Below are positions 23,101-35,100 of a stretch of 64,000 bases of DNA, in pieces (within the stretch, counting starts at the first letter, position 1; each line of letters starts with the position of its first letter). The notes below the pieces were generated by a model. That model searched no databases. It was not told the DNA's origin and saw only the letters and a list, made by a program, of their open reading frames with translations. The position numbers were made by a program, and so were the translations under genes. Origin of the DNA: Piscicola geometra (Eukaryota; Annelida; Clitellata; Hirudinida; Piscicolidae); assembly GCA_943735955.1 (NCBI GenBank), contig OX030967.1:276001-340000 (forward strand), given 5' to 3'.

Positions 23101-26100
23101 GGAAGTGGTTGGAGTCACTAGTGGGTGAGGAGGAGGGGAGTGGTTGGAGTCACTAGTGGGTGAGAAGGAGGGGAGTGGTTGGAGTCACTAGTGGGTGAGG
23201 AAGAGGGGAGTGCTTGGAGTCACTAGTTGGTGAGAAGGAGGGGAGTGGTTGGAGAACTAGTGTGTGAGGAGGAGGGAAGTGGTTGGAGTACTAGTGGGTG
23301 AAGAGGAGGGAAGTGGTTGGAGTCACTAGTGGGTGAGAAGGAGGGGAGTGGTTGGAGTCACTAGTGGGTGAGGAGGAGGGGAGTGGTTGGAGTCACTAGT
23401 GGGTGAGGAGGAGGGGAGTGGTTGGAGTCAATAGTGGGTGAGAAGAAGGGGAGTGGTTGGAGTCACTAGTGGGTGAGGAGGAGGGGAGTGGTTGGAGTTA
23501 CTAGTGTGTGAGGAGGAGGGAAGTGGTTGGAGCACTAGTGGGTGAAGAGGTGGGGAGTGGTAGGAGTCACTAGTGGGTGAGAAGGAGGGGAGTGGTTGGA
23601 GTCACTAGTGGGTGAGGAGGAGGGGAGTGGTTGGAGTCACTAGTGTGTGAGGAGGAGGGTGTGGTTGGAGTCACTAGTGGGTGAAGAGGAGGGGAGTGGT
23701 TGGAGTCACTAGTGGATGAGGGTGAGGGGAGTGGTTGGAGTACTAGTGGGTGAAGAAGAGGGGAGTGGTTGGAGTCACTAGTGTGTGAAGAGGAGGGGAG
23801 TGGTTGGAGTCACTAGTGGGTGAGGGGGAGGGGAGTGGTTGGAGTCACTAGTGGGTGAGAAGGAGGGCAGTGGTTGGAGTCACTAGTGGGTGAGAAGGAG
23901 GAGAGTGGTTGGAGTCACTAGTGGGTGAGGAGGAGAGGAGTGGTTGGAGTCACTAGTGGGTGAGAAGGAGAGGAGTGGTTGGAGTCACTAGTGGGTGAGA
24001 AGGAGGGGAGTGGTTGGCATCACTAGTGGGTGAGGGAGAGGGGAGTGGTTGGAGTCACTAGTGGGTGAGAAGGAGGAGAGTGGTTGGAGAACTAGTGTGT
24101 GAAGAGGAGGGAAGTGGTTGGAGTACTAGTGGGTGAAGAGGAGGGGAATGGTTGGAGTCACTAGTGGGTGAGAAGGAGGGGAGTGGTTGGAGTCACTAGT
24201 GGGTGAGGAGAAGGGAAGTGGTTGGAGTCACTAGTGGGTGAGGAGGAGGAGAGTGGTTGGAGTCACTAGTGGGTGAGAAGGAGGGCAGGGGTTGGAGTAC
24301 TAGTGGGTGAGAAGGAGGGGAGTGGTTGTAGTCACTAGTGGGTGAGGAGGAGGGGAGGGGTTGGAGTCACTAGTGGATGAGAAGAAGGGGAGTGGTTGGA
24401 GTCACTAGTGGGTGAGAAGGAGGGCAGGGGTTGGAGTCACTAGTGGGTGAGGAGGAGGGGAGTGGTTGGAGTCACTAGTGGGTGAGGAGGAGGGGAGTGG
24501 TTGGAGTCACTAGTGGGTGAGGAGGAGGGAAGTGGTTGGAGCACTAGTGGGTGAAGAGGTGGGGAGTGGTAGGAGTCACTAGTGGGTGAGAAGGAGGGGA
24601 GTGGTTGGAGTCACTAGTGGGTGAGGAGGAGGGGAGTGGTTGGAGTCACTAGTGTGTGAGGAGGAGGCTGTGGTTGGAGTCACTAGTGGGTGAAGAAGAG
24701 GGGAGTGGTTGGAGTCACTAGTGTGTGAAGAGGAGGGGAGTGGTTGGAGTCACTAGTGGGTGAGGGGGAGGGGAGTGGTTGGAGTCACTAGTGGGTGAGA
24801 AGGAGGGCAGTGGTTGGAGTCACTAGTGGGTGAGAAGGAGGAGAGTGGTTGGAGTCACTAGTGGGTGAGAAGGAGAGGAGTGGTTGGAGTCACTGGTGGG
24901 TGAGAAGGAGGGGAGTGGTTGGCATTACTAGTGGGTGAGGGAGAGGGGAGTGGTTGGAGTCACCAGTGGGTGAGAAGGAGGGGAGTGGTTGGAGAACTAG
25001 TGTGTGAGGAGGAGGGAAGTGGTTGGAGTACTAGTGGGTGAAGAGGAGGGGAGTGGTTGGAGTCACTAGTGGGTGAGGAGAAGGGAAGTGGTTGGAGTCA
25101 CTAGTGGGTGAGGAGGAGGGGAGTGGTTGGAGTCACTAGTGGGTGAGAAGGAGGGCAGGGGTTGGAGTACTAGTGGGTGAGAAGGAGGGGAGTGGTTGGA
25201 GTCACTAGTGGTGAGGAGGAGGGGAGGGGTTGGAGTCACTAGTGGATGAGAAGAAGGGGAGTGGTTGGAGTCACTAGTGGGTGAGGAGGGGGGGAGTGGT
25301 TAGAGTCACTAGTGGGTGAAGAGAAGGGAAGTGGTTGGAGTCACTAGTGGGTGAGAAGGAGGGGAGTGGTTGGAGTCACTAGTGGGTGAGGAGGAGGGGA
25401 GTGGTTGGAGTCACTAGTGGGTGAGGAAGAGGGGAGTGCTTGGAGTCACTAGTTGGTGAGAAGGAGGGGAGTGGTTGGAGAACTAGTGTGTGAGGAGGAG
25501 GGAAGTGGTTGGAGTACTAGTGGGTGAAGAGGAGGGAAGTGGTTGGAGTCACTAGTGGGTGAGAAGGAGGGGAGTGGTTGGAGTCACTAGTGGGTGAGGA
25601 GGAGGGGAGTGGTTGGAGTCACTAGTGGGTGAGGAGGAGGGGAGTGGTTGGAGTCAATAGTGGGTGAGAAGAAGGGGAGTGGTTGGAGTCACTAGTGGGT
25701 GAGGAGGAGGGGAGTGGTTGGAGTTACTAGTGTGTGAGGAGGAGGGAAGTGGTTGGAGCACTAGTGGGTGAAGAGGTGGGGAGTGGTAGGAGTCACTAGT
25801 GGGTGAGAAGGAGGGGAGTGGTTGGAGTCACTAGTGGGTGAGGAGGAGGGGAGTGGTTGGAGTCACTAGTGTGTGAGGAGGAGGGTGTGGTTGGAGTCAC
25901 TAGTGGGTGAAGAGGAGGGGAGTGGTTGGAGTCACTAGTGGATGAGGGTGAGGGGAGTGGTTGGAGTACTAGTGGGTGAAGAAGAGGGGAGTGGTTGGAG
26001 TCACTAGTGTGTGAAGAGGAGGGGAGTGGTTGGAGTCACTAGTGGGTGAGGGGGAGGGGAGTGGTTGGAGTCACTAGTGGGTGAGAAGGAGGGCAGTGGT

Positions 26101-29100
26101 TGGAGTCACTAGTGGGTGAGAAGGAGGAGAGTGGTTGGAGTCACTAGTGGGTGAGGAGGAGAGGAGTGGTTGGAGTCACTAGTGGGTGAGAAGGAGAGGA
26201 GTGGTTGGAGTCACTAGTGGGTGAGAAGGAGGGGAGTGGTTGGCATCACTAGTGGGTGAGGGAGAGGGGAGTGGTTGGAGTCACTAGTGGGTGAGAAGGA
26301 GGAGAGTGGTTGGAGAACTAGTGTGTGAAGAGAAGGGAAGTGGTTGGAGTACTAGTGGGTGAAGAGGAGGGGAATGGTTGGAGTCACTAGTGGGTGAGAA
26401 GGAGGGGAGTGGTTGGAGTCACTTGTGGGTGAGGAGAAGGGAAGTGGTTGGAGTCACTAGTGGGTGAGGAGGAGGAGAGTGGTTGGAGTCACTAGTGGGT
26501 GAGAAGGAGGGCAGGGGTTGGAGTACTAGTGGGTGAGAAGGAGGGGAGTGGTTGTAGTCACTAGTGGGTGAGGAGGAGGGGAGGGGTTGGAGTCACTAGT
26601 GGATGAGAAGAAGGGGAGTGGTTGGAGTCACTAGTGGGTGAGAAGGAGGGCAGGGGTTGGAGTCACTAGTGGGTGAGGAGGAGGGGAGTGGTTGGAGTCA
26701 CTAGTGGGTGAGGAGGAGGGGAGTGGTTGGAGTCACTAGTGGGTGAGGAGGAGGGAAGTGGTTGGAGCACTAGTGGGTGAAGAGGTGGGGAGTGGTAGGA
26801 GTCACTAGTGGGTGAGAAGGAGGGGAGTGGTTGGAGTCACTAGTGGGTGAGGAGGAGGGGAGTGGTTGGAGTCACTAGTGTGTGAGGAGGAGGCTGTGGT
26901 TGGAGTCACTAGTGGGTGAAGAAGAGGGGAGTGGTTGGAGTCACTAGTGTGTGAAGAGGAGGGGAGTGGTTGGAGTCACTAGTGGGTGAGGGGGAGGGGA
27001 GTGGTTGGAGTCACTAGTGGGTGAGAAGGAGGGCAGTGGTTGGAGTCACTAGTGGGTGAGAAGGAGGAGAGTGGTTGGAGTCACTAGTGGGTGAGAAGGA
27101 GAGGAGTGGTTGGAGTCACTGGTGGGTGAGAAGGAGGGGAGTGGTTGGCATTACTAGTGGGTGAGGGAGAGGGGAGTGGTTGGAGTCACCAGTGGGTGAG
27201 AAGGAGGGGAGTGGTTGGAGAACTAGTGTGTGAGGAGGAGGGAAGTGGTTGGAGTACTAGTGGGTGAAGAGGAGGGGAGTGGTTGGAGTCACTAGTGGGT
27301 GAGGAGAAGGGAAGTGGTTGGAGTCACTAGTGGGTGAGGAGGAGGGGAGTGGTTGGAGTCACTAGTGGGTGAGAAGGAGGGCAGGGGTTGGAGTACTAGT
27401 GGGTGAGAAGGAGGGGAGTGGTTGGAGTCACTAGTGGTGAGGAGGAGGGGAGGGGTTGGAGTCACTAGTGGATGAGAAGAAGGGGAGTGGTTGGAGTCAC
27501 TAGTGGGTGAGGAGGGGGGGAGTGGTTAGAGTCACTAGTGGGTGAAGAGAAGGGAAGTGGTTGGAGTCACTAGTGGGTGAGAAGGAGGGGAGTGGTTGGA
27601 GTCACTAGTGGGTGAGGAGGAGGGGAGTGGTTGGAGTCACTATTGGGTGAGGAGGAGGGGAGTGGTTGGAGTCAATAGTGGGTGAGAAGAAGGGGAGTGG
27701 TTGGAGTCACTAGTGGGTGAGGAGGAGGGGAGTGGTTGGAGTCACTAGTGTGTGAGGAGGAGGGTGTGGTTGGAGTCACTAGTGGGTGAAGAGGAGGGGA
27801 GTGGTTGGAGTCACTAGTGGATGAGGGGGAGGGGAGTGGTTGGAGTACTAGTGGGTGAAGAAGAGGGGAGTGGTTGGAGTCACTAGTGTGTGAAGAGGAG
27901 GGGAGTGGTTGGAGTCACTAGTGGGTGAGGGGGAGGGGAGTGGTTGGAGTCACTAGTGGGTGAGAAGGAGGGCAGTGGTTTGAGTCACTAGTGGGTGAGA
28001 AAGAGGGGAGTGGTTGGCATCACTAGTGGGTGAGGGAGAGGGGAGTGGTTGGAGTCACTAGTGGGTGAGAGGGAGGGGAGTGGTTGGAGTCACTAGTGGG
28101 TGAGAAGGAGGGCAGTGGTTGGAGTGACTAGTGGGTGAGAAGGAGGAGAGTGGTTGGAGTCACTAGTGTGTGAGGAGGAGGGGAGTGGTTGGAGTCACTA
28201 GTGGGTGAGGAGGAGGAGAGTGGTTGGAGTCACTAGTGGGTGAGGAGGAGAGGAGTGGTTGGAGTCACTAGTGGGTGAGAAGGAGGGGAGTGGTTGGCAT
28301 CACTAGTGGGTGAGGGAGAGGGGAGTGGTTGGAGTCACTAGTGGGTGAGAAGGAGGGGAGTGGTTGGAGAACTAGTGTGTGAGGAGGAGGGAAGTGGTTG
28401 GAGTACTAGTGGGTGAAGAGGAGGGGAGTGGTTGGAGTCACTAGTGGGTGAGGAGAAGGGAAGTGGTTGGAGTCACTAGTGGGTGAGGAGGAGGGGAGTG
28501 GTTGGAGTCACTAGTGGGTGAGGAGGGCAGGGGTTGGAGTCACTAGTGGGTGAGGAGGAGGAGAGTGGTTGGAGTCACTAATGGGTGAGGAGGAGGGGAG
28601 TGGTTGGAGTCACTAGTGGGTGAGGAGAAGGGAAGTGGTTGGAGTCACTAGTGGGTGAGGAGGAGGGGAGTGGTTGGAGTCACTAGTGGGTGAGAAGGAG
28701 GGGAGTGGTTGGAGTCACTAGTGGGTGAGGAAGAGGGGAGTGCTTGGAGTCACTAGTTGGTGAGAAGGAGGGGAGTGGTTGGAGAACTAGTGTGTGAGGA
28801 GGAGGGAAGTGGTTGGAGTACTAGTGGGTGAAGAGGAGGGAAGTGGTTGGAGTCACTAGTGGGTGAGAAGGAGGGGAGTGGTTGGAGTCACTAGTGGGTG
28901 AGGAGGAGGGGAGTGGTTGGAGTCACTAGTGGGTGAGGAGGAGGGGAATTGTTGGAGTCAATAGTGGGTGAGAAGAAGGGGAGTGGTTGGAGTCACTAGT
29001 GGGTGAGGAGGAGGGGAGTGGTTGGAGTTACTAGTGTGTGAGGAGGAGGGAAGTGGTTGGAGCACTAGTGGGTGAAGAGGTGGGGAGTGGTAGGAGTCAC

Positions 29101-32100
29101 TAGTGGGTGAGAAGGAGGGGAGTGTTTGGAGTCACTAGTGGGTGAGGAGGAGGGGAGTGGTTGGAGTCACTAGTGTGTGAGGAGGAGGGTGTGGTTGGAG
29201 TCACTAGTGGGTGAAGAGGAGGGGAGTGGTTGGAGTCACTAGTGTATGAGGGTGAGGGGAGTGGTTGGAGTACTAGTGGGTGAAGAAGAGGGGAGTGGTT
29301 GGAGTCACTAGTGTGTGAAGAGGAGGGGAGTGGTTGGAGTCACTAGTGGGTGAGGGGGAGGGGAGTGGTTGGAGTCACTAGTGGGTGAGAAGGAGGGCAG
29401 TGGTTGGAGTCACTAGTGGGTGAGAAGGAGGAGAGTGGTTGGAGTCACTAGTGGGTGAGGAGGAGAGGAGTGGTTGGAGTCACTAGTGGGTGAGAAGGAG
29501 AGGAGTGGTTGGAGTCACTAGTGGGTGAGAAGGAGGGGAGTGGTTGGCATCACTAGTGGGTGAGGGAGAGGGGAGTGGTTGGAGTCACTAGTGGGTGAGA
29601 AGGAGGAGAGTGGTTGGAGAACTAGTGTGTGAAGAGGAGGGAAGTGGTTGGAGTACTAGTGGGTGAAGAGGAGGGGAGTGGTTGGAGTCACTAGTGGGTG
29701 AGAAGGAGGGGAGTGGTTGGAGTCACTAGTGGGTGAGGAGAAGGGAAGTGGTTGGAGTCACTAGTGGGTGAGGAGGAGGAGAGTGGTTGGAGTCACTAGT
29801 GGGTGAGAAGGAGGGCAGGGGTTGGAGTACTAGTGGGTGAGAAGGAGGGGAGTGGTTGTAGTCACTAGTGGGTGAGGAGGAGGGGAGGGGTTGGAGTCAC
29901 TAGTGGATGAGAAGAAGGGGAGTGGTTGGAGTCACTAGTGGGTGAGAAGGAGGGCAGGGGTTGGAGTCACTAGTGGGTGAGGAGGAGGGGAGTGGTTGGA
30001 GGCACTAGTGGGTGAGGAGGAGGGGAGTGGTTGGAGTCACTAGTGGGTGAGGAGGAGGGGAGTGGTTGGAGTCACTAGAGGGTGAACAGGAGGGAAGTGG
30101 TTGGAGTCACTAGTGGGTGAGAAGGAGGGGAGTGGTTGGAGTCACTAGTGGGTGAGGAGGAGGGGAGTGGTTGGAGTCAATAGTGGGTGAGAAGAAGGGG
30201 AGTGGTTGGAGTCACTAGTGGGTGAGGAGGAGGGGAGTGGTTGGAGTCACTAGTGGGTGAGGGGGAGGGGAGTGGTTGGAGTTACTAGTGTGTGAGGAGG
30301 AGGGAAGTGGTTGGAGCACTAGTGGGTGAAGAGGTGGGGAGTGGTAGGAGTCACTAGTGGGTGAGAAGAAGGGGAGTGGTTGGAGTCACTAGTGGGTGAG
30401 GGAGAGGGGAGTGGTTGGAGTCACCAGTGGGTGAGAAGGAGGGGAGTGGTTGGAGAACTAGTGTGTGAGGAGGAGGGAAGTGGTTGGAGTACTAGTGGGT
30501 GAAGAGGAGGGGAGTGGTTGGAGTCACTAGTGGGTGAGGAGAAGGGAAGTGGTTGGAGTCACTAGTGGGTGAGGAGGAGGGGAGTGGTTGGAGTCACTAG
30601 TGGGTGAGAAGGAGGGCAGGGGTTGGAGTACTAGTGGGTGAGAAGGAGGGGAGTGGTTGGAGTCACTAGTGGTGAGGAGGAGGGGAGGGGTTGGAGTCAC
30701 TAGTGGATGAGAAGAAGGGGAGTGGTTGGAGTCACTAGTGGGTGAGGAGGGGGGGAGTGGTTAGAGTCACTAGTGGGTGAAGAGAAGGGAAGTGGTTGGA
30801 GTCACTAGTGGGTGAGAAGGAGGGGAGTGGTTGGAGTCACTAGTGGGTGAGGAGGAGGGGAGTGGTTGGAGTCACTATTGGGTGAGGAGGAGGGGAGTGG
30901 TTGGAGTCAATAGTGGGTGAGAAGAAGGGGAGTGGTTGGAGTCACTAGTGGGTGAGGAGGAGGGGAGTGGTTGGAGTCACTAGTGTGTGAGGAGGAGGGT
31001 GTGGTTGGAGTCACTAGTGGGTGAAGAGGAGGGGAGTGGTTGGAGTCACTAGTGGATGAGGGGGAGGGGAGTGGTTGGAGTACTAGTGGGTGAAGAAGAG
31101 GGGAGTGGTTGGAGTCACTAGTGTGTGAAGAGGAGGGGAGTGGTTGGAGTCACTAGTGGGTGAGGGGGAGGGGAGTGGTTGGAGTCACTAGTGGGTGAGA
31201 AGGAGGGCAGTGGTTTGAGTCACTAGTGGGTGAGAAAGAGGGGAGTGGTTGGCATCACTAGTGGGTGAGGGAGAGGGGAGTGGTTGGAGTCACTAGTGGG
31301 TGAGAGGGAGGGGAGTGGTTGGAGTCACTAGTGGGTGAGAAGGAGGGCAGTGGTTGGAGTGACTAGTGGGTGAGAAGGAGGAGAGTGGTTGGAGTCACTA
31401 GTGTGTGAGGAGGAGGGGAGTGGTTGGAGTCACTAGTGGGTGAGGAGGAGGAGAGTGGTTGGAGTCACTAGTGGGTGAGGAGGAGAGGAGTGGTTGGAGT
31501 CACTAGTGGGTGAGAAGGAGGGGAGTGGTTGGCATCACTAGTGGGTGAGGGAGAGGGGAGTGGTTGGAGTCACTAGTGGGTGAGAAGGAGGGGAGTGGTT
31601 GGAGAACTAGTGTGTGAGGAGGAGGGAAGTGGTTGGAGTACTAGTGGGTGAAGAGGAGGGGAGTGGTTGGAGTCACTAGTGGGTGAGGAGAAGGGAAGTG
31701 GTTGGAGTCACTAGTGGGTGAGGAGGAGGGGAGTGGTTGGAGTCACTAGTGGGTGAGGAGGGCAGGGGTTGGAGTCACTAGTGGGTGAGGAGGAGAGTGG
31801 TTGGAGTCACTAATGGGTGAGGAGGAGGGGAGTGGTTGGAGTCACTAGTGGGTGAGGAGAAGGGAAGTGGTTGGAGTCACTAGTGGGTGAGGAGGAGGGG
31901 AGTGGTTGGAGTCACTAGTGGGTGAGAAGGAGGGGAGTGGTTGGAGTCACTAGTGGGTGAGGAAGAGGGGAGTGCTTGGAGTCACTAGTTGGTGAGAAGG
32001 AGGGGAGTGGTTGGAGAACTAGTGTGTGAGGAGGAGGGAAGTGGTTGGAGTACTAGTGGGTGAAGAGGAGGGAAGTGGTTGGAGTCACTAGTGGGTGAGA

Positions 32101-35100
32101 AGGAGGGGAGTGGTTGGAGTCACTAGTGGGTGAGGAGGAGGGGAGTGGTTGGAGTCACTAGTGGGTGAGGAGGAGGGGAATTGTTGGAGTCAATAGTGGG
32201 TGAGAAGAAGGGGAGTGGTTGGAGTCACTAGTGGGTGAGGAGGAGGGGAGTGGTTGGAGTTACTAGTGTGTGAGGAGAAGGGAAGTGGTTGGAGCACTAG
32301 TGGGTGAAGAGGTGGGGAGTGGTAGGAGTCACTAGTGGGTGAGAAGGAGGGGAGTGGTTGGAGTCACTAGTGGGTGAGGAGGAGGGGAGTGGTTGGAGTC
32401 ACTAGTGTGTGAGGAGGAGGGTGTGGTTGGAGTCACTAGTGGGTGAAGAGGAGGGGAGTGGTTGGAGTCACTAGTGTATGAGGGTGAGGGGAGTGGTTGG
32501 AGTACTAGTGGGTGAAGAAGAGGGGAGTGGTTGGAGTCACTAGTGTGTGAAGAGGAGGGGAGTGGTTGGAGTCACTAGTGGGTGAGGGGGAGGGGAGTGG
32601 TTGGAGTCACTAGTGGGTGAGAAGGAGGGCAGTGGTTGGAGTCACTAGTGGGTGAGAAGGAGGAGAGTGGTTGGAGTCACTAGTGGGTGAGGAGGAGAGG
32701 AGTGGTTGGAGTCACTAGTGGGTGAGAAGGAGAGGAGTGGTTGGAGTCACTAGTGGGTGAGAAGGAGGGGAGTGGTTGGCATCACTAGTGGGTGAGGGAG
32801 AGGGGAGTGGTTGGAGTCACTAGTGGGTGAGAAGGAGGAGAGTGGTTGGAGAACTAGTGTGTGAAGAGGAGGGAAGTGGTTGGAGTACTAGTGGGTGAAG
32901 AGGAGGGGAGTGGTTGGAGTCACTAGTGGGTGAGAAGGAGGGGAGTGGTTGGAGTCACTAGTGGGTGAGGAGAAGGGAAGTGGTTGGAGTCACTAGTGGG
33001 TGAGGAGGAGGAGAGTGGTTGGAGTCACTAGTGGGTGAGAAGGAGGGCAGGGGTTGGAGTACTAGTGGGTGAGAAGGAGGGGAGTGGTTGTAGTCACTAG
33101 TGGGTGAGGAGGAGGGGAGGGGTTGGAGTCACTAGTGGATGAGAAGAAGGGGAGTGGTTGGAGTCACTAGTGGGTGAGAAGGAGGGCAGGGGTTGGAGTC
33201 ACTAGTGGGTGAGGAGGAGGGGAGTGGTTGGAGGCACTAGTGGGTGAGGAGGAGGGGAGTGGTTGGAGTCACTAGTGGGTGAGGAGGAGGGGAGTGGTTG
33301 GAGTCACTAGAGGGTGAACAGGAGGGAAGTGGTTGGAGTCACTAGTGGGTGAGAAGGAGGGGAGTGGTTGGAGTCACTAGTGGGTGAGGAGGAGGGGAGT
33401 GGTTGGAGTCAATAGTGGGTGAGAAGAAGGGGAGTGGTTGGAGTCACTAGTGGGTGAGGAGGAGGGGAGTGGTTGGAGTCACTAGTGGGTGAGGGGGAGG
33501 GGAGTGGTTGGAGTTACTAGTGTGTGAGGAGGAGGGAAGTGGTTGGAGCACTAGTGGGTGAAGAGGTGGGGAGTGGTAGGAGTCACTAGTGGGTGAGAAG
33601 AAGGGGAGTGGTTGGAGTCACTAGTGGGTGAGGAGGAGGGGAGTGGTTGGAGTCACTAGTGTGTGAGGAGGAAGGGAGTGGTTGGAGTCACTAGTGGGTG
33701 AGGGGGAGGGGAGTGGTTGGAGTTACTAGTGTGTGAGGAGGAGGGAAGTGGTTGGAGCACTAGTGGGTGAAGAGGTGGGGAGTGGTTGGAGTCAATAGTG
33801 GGTGAGAAGAAGGGGAGTGGTTGGAGTCACTAGTGGGTGAGGAGGAGGGGAGTGGTTGGAGTTACTAGTGTGTGAGGAGGAGGGAAGTGGTTGGAGCACT
33901 AGTGGGTGAAGAGGTGGGGAGTGGTAGGAGTCACTAGTGGGTGAGAAGGAGGGGAGTGGTTGGAGTCACTAGTGGGTGAGGAGGAGGGGAGTGGTTGGAG
34001 TCACTAGTGTGTGAGGAGGAGGGTGTGGTTGGAGTCACTAGTGGGTGAAGAGGAGGGGAGTGGTTGGAGTCACTAGTGTATGAGGGTGAGGGGAGTGGTT
34101 GGAGTACTAGTGGGTGAAGAAGAGGGGAGTGGTTGGAGTCACTAGTGGGTGAGAAGGAGGGGAGTGGTTGGAGTCACTAGTGGGTGAGGAGGAGGGGAGT
34201 GGTTGGAGTCACTAGTGGGTGAGGAGGAGGGGAGTGGTTGGAGTCAATAGTGGGTGAGAAGAAGGGGAGTGGTTGGAGTCACTAGTGGGTGAGGAGGAGG
34301 GGAGTGGTTGGAGTCACTAGTGTGTGAGGAGGAGGGTGTGGTTGGAGTCACTAGTGGGTGAAGAGGAGGGGAGTGGTTGGAGTCACTAGTGGATGAGGGG
34401 GAGGGGAGTGGTTGGAGTACTAGTGGGTGAAGAAGAGGGGAGTGGTTGGAGTCACTAGTGTGTGAAGAGAAGGGGAGTGGTTGGAGTCACTAGTGGGTAA
34501 GGGGGAGGGGAGTGGTTGGAGTCACTAGTGGGTGAGAAGGAGGGCAGTGGTTGGAGTCACTAGTGGGTGAGAAGGAGGGGAGTGGTTGGAGTCACTAGTG
34601 GGTGAGGAGGAGAGGAGTGGTTGGAGTCACTAGTGGGTGAGAAGGAGGAGAGTGGTTGGAGTCACTAGTGGGTGAGAAGGAGGGGAGTGGTTGGAGTCAC
34701 TAGTGGGTAAGGGGGAGGGGAGTGGTTGGAGTCACTAGTGGGTGAGAAGGAGGAGAGTGGTTGGAGTCACTAGTGGGTGAGGAGGAGGGGAGTGGTTGGA
34801 GTCACTAGTGGGTGAAGAGGAGGGAAGTGGTTGGAGTCACTAGTGGTTGAGAAGGAGGGGAGTGGTTGGAATCACTAGTGGGTGAGGAGGAGGGGAGTGG
34901 TTGGAGTCACTAGTGGGTGAGGAGGAGAGGAGTGGTTGGCATCACTAGTGGGTGAGGAGGAGGGGAGTGGTTGGAGTCACTAGTGGGTGAGAAGGAGGGG
35001 AGTGGTTGGAGTCACTAGTGGGTGAGGAGAAGGGGAGTGGTTGGAGTCACTAGTGGGTGAGGAGGAGGGGAGTGGTTGGAGTCACTAGTGGGTGAGGGGG